Origin: CAYPOY01 sp964412395
GTDB lineage: Bacteria; Chloroflexota; Anaerolineae; B4-G1
NCBI GenBank assembly: GCA_964412395.1
Contig: CAYPOY010000189.1
Coordinates: forward strand, 1 to 9,845
Reading direction: 5' to 3'
Length of the DNA: 9,845 nucleotides
Shown: positions 6,892-9,845 of the stretch, one piece after another
How the letters are laid out: the number at the start of each line of letters is the position of its first letter
Position numbering within the stretch: the first letter of the stretch is position 1
Made by a program: the position numbers and the translations under genes
The notes under the pieces: model-generated
Databases searched by the model: none
Told to the model about the DNA's origin: nothing
Seen by the model: the letters and a program-made list of their open reading frames with translations, nothing else

Positions 6892-6911
6892 GACGACATA
6901 ATTGTGTCGTC
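6892..6911. promoter_or_regulatory. 20-bp palindrome upstream of the propeller/transglycosylase operon
   Basis: GACGACA (6892-6898) and TGTCGTC (6905-6911) are perfect inverted arms. The central TAATTG pairs as AATT with one mismatched pair, so 18 of 20 bases are symmetric. It lies 61 bp upstream of the lipoprotein start in a 124-bp gap after vapC, where an operator would be expected. No clear -35/-10 pair could be fixed, and no regulator gene is adjacent. Confidence 0.5.
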
Positions 6912-6954
6912 TCTGACAGGATTTCCCCCCCTTTCTCGGGTGGTAGGCACCTCA

Positions 6955-7401
6955 CTAGAGGGCGATTGCGTCTATCCAGTGTACCCACGAAGCCTCAGCG
7001 CCTGCCGAATCTGCCAGGCGGCGGTCCGCCGTCCAGAAATGGCACCCAAGCGTCTCGGCCAGGGCCAGGTAATGGGCATCGTAGGCTACCGTCTGCCCCA
7101 GGCGCTCAGCCCACTGCAGGGCCAACCGGTCCAGTTCTAGCGTCGGGGGCACCAGCCGAACCCCCAGGTGCATCACGGTTTCCAGGTGCGCTTCGGCTTC
7201 CGGGGCGGGCATCCTGGCGATGGAGATCGCCTTGCGCAACGCCGAGGTGACCTCATAAGCCCACAAGTCCGGTGCGAAAACATCCGCCGCTTCAGCGCTC
7301 CAGCGCTCCCATAGGGCTTGAGCTTTGGCGGAATAGGATGTAGGTAGCACCAGGGCGATGGTCAGGTTAGCGTCAACGACCTGGCTTGTCTGGCTCATCA
7401 T
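6955..7401 (-). CDS. vapC: PIN-domain ribonuclease toxin, VapC family
   Basis: The 148-residue protein is a complete PIN domain. Acidic metal ligands are in family order: D10 (VVDANLTIAL), E50 (WAYEVTSAL), D108 (TVAYDAHYLALAE) and D126 (FWTADRRL). VapC toxins are Mg-dependent endoribonucleases that cut tRNA or rRNA and arrest growth; the target cannot be told here. Two adjacent ATGs (7401 and 7398) follow AAGGA; the second has the better spacing. The start lies inside the antitoxin gene, overlapping by 26-29 bases in another frame, which couples their translation. Confidence 0.92.
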   Translation of the reverse strand: MMSQTSQVVDANLTIALVLPTSYSAKAQALWERWSAEAADVFAPDLWAYEVTSALRKAISIARMPAPEAEAHLETVMHLGVRLVPPTLELDRLALQWAERLGQTVAYDAHYLALAETLGCHFWTADRRLADSAGAEASWVHWIDAIAL

Positions 7402-7702
7402 CTTTTCCTTGTGAGACGAGAACAGACGCCATCCTGGCCTCTCGTTCCTCCCTGGCCGCCTGGACCAGGTCTACCGCGAGAACGCCGTAGCGAGCGGCAA
7501 ATGCCTCGCGCAAGCGGCGGGCTTCTTCCAGCACCGCCATCTGCGGCCCGGTCTTTTTGGTCAGTCGTTCATATTCTTTGATGCTCAGGAGAATCGCTTT
7601 AGGTTTGCCCCTGGAGGTAATCGTAATGTGCTTGTTCCCATAGACTGCCTGGTTGATCAGCCGGGACAACTCCCGCCCGGCCTGGCGTATGCCGACCTGC
7701 AT
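7373..7702 (-). CDS. Phd/YefM-family antitoxin
   Basis: This 109-residue protein starts with the Phd/YefM DNA-binding fold: VGIRQAGRELSRLINQAV, then the beta pair HITITSRGKPKAILLSIKEYERL (about residues 3-48). A charged C-terminal tail of about 60 residues follows and would wrap the VapC toxin. Phd proteins repress their own promoter as dimers and inhibit the partner toxin. The ATG at 7702 has AAGGAGG immediately upstream. It is the first gene of the antitoxin-toxin pair and overlaps the toxin start. The operator predicted at 7722-7746 fits autoregulation. Confidence 0.92.
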   Translation of the reverse strand: MQVGIRQAGRELSRLINQAVYGNKHITITSRGKPKAILLSIKEYERLTKKTGPQMAVLEEARRLREAFAARYGVLAVDLVQAAREEREARMASVLVSQGKDDEPDKPGR

Positions 7703-7721
7703 ATTGCCTCCTTTTGGTCCG

Positions 7722-7746
7722 GTTTGTCCGTATTATACAGACAAAC
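7722..7746. promoter_or_regulatory. 25-bp palindromic operator over the -10 box
   Basis: Plus-strand arms GTTTGTC (7722-7728) and GACAAAC (7740-7746) are perfect inverses. The inner GTAT/ATAC quartets (7730-7733 and 7735-7738) also match, leaving one mismatched pair and one central base. The TATAAT box sits in the middle, so a bound Phd dimer would block RNA polymerase. The sequence symmetry is directly visible; binding is inferred from family behaviour. Confidence 0.8.
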
Positions 7747-7760
7747 ATCTTCCCTGGCAA
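7732..7760 (-). promoter_or_regulatory. Promoter of the Phd/VapC operon
   Basis: Minus-strand TTGCCA (7755-7760), 17 bases, then a perfect TATAAT (7732-7737). The predicted start is near 7725, some 23 nt before the antitoxin ATG, leaving room for the AAGGAGG ribosome site. Confidence 0.85.
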
Positions 7761-7764
7761 TGCG

Positions 7765-7795
7765 GATGCCTGGCAATTGAGAAGTGCCAGGCATC
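7765..7795. repeat. Perfect 11-bp inverted repeat (GATGCCTGGCA / TGCCAGGCATC)
   Basis: Arms 7765-7775 and 7785-7795 are exact complements around a 9-base loop. No T tract follows on either strand, so it is not a standard terminator. It sits right behind the -35 of the Phd/VapC promoter and just after the stop of the methyltransferase-like remnant. It may be a dispersed REP-like palindrome. Confidence 0.7.
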
Positions 7796-7867
7796 TCAGC
7801 GCGCCTCGATTAACGTAACCGGCTCCTCCGTCAGCCCATACAACTCGTACACCAGCGCGTCAATCTG
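7796..7867 (-). pseudogene. Relic A of a DNA-methyltransferase C-terminus
   Basis: The minus frame reads QIDALVYELYGLTEEPVTLIEAR and a TGA at 7796-7798. The signature IDALVYELYGLTEEE is a common tail of large N6-adenine methyltransferase/restriction (Eco57I- or PglX-like) proteins; this is recalled, not searched. A TAG lies in frame ten codons upstream, beyond which the 69-bp repeat begins, so only the tail survives. Two further copies are at 8790-8826 and 9730-9805. Confidence 0.55.
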
Positions 7868-7886
7868 CGTCTCCGCCGAACCACTG

Positions 7887-7955
7887 ACCCACTAAAACCC
7901 TGAGATCACTGAAGCTCCTTTCAGTGTGATCATTCCTCTCAGTGCGTTCAGTGAT
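7887..7955. repeat. CACTGA-rich 69-bp repeat, copy 1
   Basis: It contains several CACTGA/TCAGTG words in both orientations, including a hairpin CACTGAAG...CTTTCAGTG (7907-7926). It aligns with 9670-9737 in the same orientation at about 80% by hand. The remaining stretch to the lipoprotein stop at 8000 holds more degenerate words of the same kind (CACTGG, GTCAGT) and no gene. Confidence 0.75.
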
Positions 7956-7999
7956 TCCACCTCCTCCGGCCCATTGAATCGCTGAACCACTGGCCTCGG

Positions 8000-8671
8000 T
8001 CAGTCACCGTATCGCACGTCTATGACAATGCGCACTGGGTTCTTCAATTCGTATACTTCATACGCCGAAGGCTTCTTGAGACCGATGGAGAAGCCCAGAT
8101 GGGCGTCGCTGAAGGTCGGGTACAGGTCAATCCGGGTCACATGAGGATTATCCGGCGGGATGAAGGGCAGTCGCTGGCTGAGGGGAAAGTCATAAGCGTA
8201 CACGTCGCTCATCACAAGGTCAATGCGCGCCGCGCCCCACGAAGGGTCGTGGCCCAGGGGGAAGGGATCGGCGATGTTGTCCACCTCGACAACTTCAAAC
8301 AGGGGGACATGATCGCCGGGCTCGGCCATCTCCCACACAACCCGCAACCGATCTGGATGCGAGTTGTACCGCACGTCTGCCAGATTCCATATTGTCCCCA
8401 ACCTGCCCCCCTGCCGCGCGACGCCCAGATAAGCGGAGGGATCCGGAGTCAGTGTGCTGGTGGGCGCCACAGCTTGTGGGGTCGGTGTGAGATAGGGCGT
8501 GTACGTAGGCGCGGGTGGGACGGGCGTATACGTCGGATACGGCGTGTAGGTCGGCAGCGGCGGCTGGGTGACGTAGACGACGATAGTCTCCTCAATGACC
8601 TCGGGCGTGGGCGGAGAACATGCTGGCAGTAACAAGATGAGAAGTGGAACTAAGACAGCCAGACGTTTCAC
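8000..8671 (-). CDS. Lipoprotein with PTYTP stalk and AMIN-like C-terminal domain
   Basis: The 223-residue protein has a lipoprotein signal peptide (MKRLAVLVPLLILLLPAC, Cys18). A Pro/Thr/Tyr-rich stalk follows at about 32-78 (repeats of PTYTPYP), typical of surface proteins in Chloroflexota. The domain at about 80-223 ends with YELKNPVRIVIDVRYGD, the hallmark strand of AMIN-like domains, with DRLRVVWEMAEPG in its first half. AMIN domains bind or target the cell wall, so a surface protein resting on peptidoglycan is a fair inference; catalytic function is not evident. It starts with GTG at 8671, preceded by AAAGGAGGG with good spacing. Neighbours are not obviously related. Confidence 0.85.
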   Translation of the reverse strand: MKRLAVLVPLLILLLPACSPPTPEVIEETIVVYVTQPPLPTYTPYPTYTPVPPAPTYTPYLTPTPQAVAPTSTLTPDPSAYLGVARQGGRLGTIWNLADVRYNSHPDRLRVVWEMAEPGDHVPLFEVVEVDNIADPFPLGHDPSWGAARIDLVMSDVYAYDFPLSQRLPFIPPDNPHVTRIDLYPTFSDAHLGFSIGLKKPSAYEVYELKNPVRIVIDVRYGD

Positions 8672-8789
8672 GGTATCCCTCCTTTGGGTGTCCCCCGTTG
8701 GTGTTAATTACGACTTCCGGCCCACTTCAGCGGGCTTTCACTGCTATGATGCCGCTGACGAATTGATCGGAATCTCCAACCCGCATCCG

Positions 8790-8826
8790 CCAATCCATAC
8801 AACTCATACATCAGCGCGTCAATCTC
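8790..8826 (-). pseudogene. Relic B of a DNA-methyltransferase C-terminus
   Basis: The minus frame reads EIDALMYELYGLA, then leaves the family pattern (DAGWRF). At DNA level it shares a 30-base core with relic A, differing at a few wobble positions. It lies between the flavodoxin stop (8857) and the lipoprotein start. The rest of 8672-8856 has only a weak GCCCGC/GTGGGC hairpin near 8719-8734. Confidence 0.55.
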
Positions 8827-8856
8827 CGCTGGGTCATTGGTCGTTCTTCTGAGGCA

Positions 8857-9438
8857 TTATTTGCATTGGGAGTTTCGCGTTGCCGGGTGTGCAGGCATGT
8901 CCAGCCATAGACGCCGCAGCAGTTGCGTCACGTCCTGCTTGACCTTTCTCAGGTCTTCTGCGTTGGGCCGTCCCCTGATATCCCCCAGCCTGCCGCGCGT
9001 ACTCGCTTCCTCTGAGCCGTGGAACTCACCTACCACATACCATTCATCCAACACGGTAAAACCCAGGTGCTCGAAGAATTGCCCGGCATACTTGCCGGCG
9101 GGAATGGCCTCGTTGATGCCTGTGTGCGGCCCAGAATACGTGCAAAAGATCAGCACGTTCTTTCCAGGGACCTTGGGAGCGCCTACTTTTACGCGACCCT
9201 GCTTCCTGTACTCAATGAACTTGCCCTTCAAGAATTCATCCACCGGCTTAGGAGGAGACCATTGATAGGACGGGAAACCGATGCACATCAGGTCATAGCC
9301 ATAGAAGTCAACATCCGCGGCTTCCTCTGTCCTCTTGAGCAAGACCTCGACGCCAGCCGCTTCCAAACCTTCGTTGATGGCGAGGGCCACTTTTTCAGTG
9401 TTTCCGGTTTGCGACCAATAGATGATGGCAGCTTTCAT
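8857..9438 (-). CDS. Flavodoxin-family FMN protein
   Basis: The 193-residue protein starts with the FMN phosphate-binding loop YWSQTGNTEKVA (residues 7-18), preceded by a hydrophobic beta strand. Then come IGFPSYQWSPPKPVDEFL (about 54-71) and FCTYSGPHTGINEAIPAGKY (about 98-117), the loops that contact the flavin ring. Length is typical of long-chain flavodoxins and NAD(P)H-dependent flavoprotein relatives, acting as an electron carrier or small reductase in the cytoplasm. The last residues (PAHPATRNSQCK) look non-conserved. The ribosome site is weak (TAAGTG), and the stop of an HsdS-like relic lies only 19 bases upstream, so it may have lost its native leader. Partner proteins are not in the window. 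Confidence 0.9.
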   Translation of the reverse strand: MKAAIIYWSQTGNTEKVALAINEGLEAAGVEVLLKRTEEAADVDFYGYDLMCIGFPSYQWSPPKPVDEFLKGKFIEYRKQGRVKVGAPKVPGKNVLIFCTYSGPHTGINEAIPAGKYAGQFFEHLGFTVLDEWYVVGEFHGSEEASTRGRLGDIRGRPNAEDLRKVKQDVTQLLRRLWLDMPAHPATRNSQCK

Positions 9439-9457
9439 TTGCGTGCACTTACAGGTC

Positions 9458-9565
9458 TCATCTCAATTCCCCCCGAAACGCCCGGTGCAGCAGCGTTTGG
9501 AAGAGATGCTCGGCCTCGCGCTCGACGAGCCACAGGCACAGCCGCTCAAAGTTGCGCGGCGAGAG
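9458..9565 (-). pseudogene. Chimeric relic: unknown N-terminal fragment joined to HsdS-like C-terminus
   Basis: The 35-residue minus frame reads LSPRNFERLCLWLVERE followed by AEHLFQTLLHRAFRGELR and TGA (9458-9460). The second part matches the usual tail of type I restriction specificity subunits (LFQSLLHRAFxGEL). The first resembles the start of restriction-endonuclease-like proteins. The join falls near GAG/GCC at about 9515. No start codon with a ribosome site is present. Both family assignments rest on motif recall. Confidence 0.5.
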
Positions 9566-9599
9566 TTTGTCGAATTGTGAACCTACTTATTTCCATCAC

Positions 9600-9674
9600 C
9601 TCAACAATATCACCTGGATCGGGCTTGGCAGTGACAAAAGAGCCAAAGATGATGAAGCGAGCCAGGTGGCCCCA
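9600..9674 (-). pseudogene. Nucleotidyltransferase-like (DUF6932-type) fragment
   Basis: The minus frame reads WGHLARFIIFGSFVTAKPDPGDI, resembling the GS...D core of a nucleotidyltransferase-fold family seen in small bacterial proteins. The expected DxD after GDI is lost (VEVMEIS instead), and only about 25 residues are recognisable. It is joined upstream to the CACTGA-rich repeat and downstream to the chimeric relic, so it is not a working enzyme. Confidence 0.5.
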
Positions 9675-9737
9675 CTGAAACCACGAGTTCACTGAAGCCG
9701 CTTTCAGTGGCCTCACTTCCCTCAGTGCTTCAGTGAT
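9670..9737. repeat. CACTGA-rich 69-bp repeat, copy 2
   Basis: It pairs with 7887-7955 in the same orientation, with one gap and about 13 mismatches by hand. It holds the same central hairpin (CACTGAAGC / CTTTCAGTG). In this copy the minus strand is open and reads through into the nucleotidyltransferase-like fragment. Confidence 0.75.
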
Positions 9738-9805
9738 CCTGCCCCCCCACAACCCCAATCTCCTCCTCCGTCAGCCCGCACAGCTCATACGCCGCATCTC
9801 ACTCA
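9730..9805 (-). pseudogene. Relic C of a DNA-methyltransferase C-terminus
   Basis: The minus frame reads DAAYELCGLTEEEIGVVGG, ending at TGA 9730-9732. Just upstream, GAG TGA GAT replaces the GAG ATT GA(C/T) seen in the other copies, so the IDA start is broken by a stop and a missing codon. A seven-G run (9742-9748 on the minus strand) is also present. It keeps the TEEEI end better than relics A and B. Confidence 0.5.
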
Positions 9806-9808
9806 CCC

Positions 9809-9836
9809 TTGGTCAGGCCGCCGCACTGCTGACCAA
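9809..9836. repeat. 8-bp inverted repeat TTGGTCAG / CTGACCAA at the right edge
   Basis: Arms 9809-9816 and 9829-9836 are exact complements around 12 GC-rich bases. No T tract follows. It lies at the window end, so its context is unknown. Confidence 0.4.
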
Positions 9837-9845
9837 CGCGGGTAC

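Noticed and set aside
7881..8010. CACTGA words as a CRISPR array
   Set aside because: The words are short, alternate in orientation and are irregularly spaced, with no uniform repeat-spacer units and no cas genes.
8719..8734. GCCCGC/GTGGGC hairpin as a terminator
   Set aside because: The stem is short with a wobble or mismatch and only three T follow on the plus strand, where no gene ends.

Overview
The window is GC-rich bacterial DNA. It looks like accessory sequence from a Chloroflexota genome, probably of the Anaerolineae type. That assignment is an inference: a lipoprotein has a Pro/Thr/Tyr-rich 'PTYTP' stalk, another has YVGS/LW PQQ-like repeats, and mobile antiviral and toxin-antitoxin genes sit between many short gene relics. 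All intact genes are on the minus strand, so biological order runs from the right end to the left end.

Left part (1-3300): the first 493 codons of a helicase with an N-terminal phospholipase-D-type domain run off the left edge. Upstream of it, in the same direction, is a complete AbiE type IV toxin-antitoxin pair (abiEi antitoxin, abiEii nucleotidyltransferase toxin, stop and start overlapping as GTGA). A near-consensus sigma-70 promoter with flanking inverted repeats precedes the pair. A second, truncated copy of the helicase 5' end lies upstream of that promoter, so the AbiE module is flanked by an 83-bp direct repeat made of helicase start sequence.

Junction (3287-3840): a good plus-strand promoter, about 80 nt that can fold as a three-way junction, and a strong rho-independent terminator together look like a free-standing small RNA gene with no ORF. 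On the other strand are remnants of a DUF3800 gene and of a small frameshifted gene just upstream of it.

Middle (3842-7760): a two-gene operon encodes an eight-repeat PQQ-like beta-propeller lipoprotein and a membrane-anchored TPR/Slt lytic transglycosylase, both facing the cell exterior and probably acting on the wall. Upstream is a Phd/VapC toxin-antitoxin operon with a TTGCCA-17-TATAAT promoter whose -10 box lies inside a 25-bp palindrome, the likely autoregulatory operator.

Right part (7760-9845): a lipoprotein with an AMIN-like C-terminus and a flavodoxin-family protein are embedded among relics of restriction-modification genes. These are three degenerate copies of a DNA-methyltransferase-like C-terminus (IDALVYELYGL), an HsdS-like C-terminus joined to an unrelated N-terminal fragment, and a nucleotidyltransferase-like fragment. 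Two copies of a 69-bp CACTGA-rich repeat bracket the flavodoxin/lipoprotein pair. The window reads as a worn defence island with repeated cut-and-join history; the most promising undescribed item is the small RNA at about 3355-3462.
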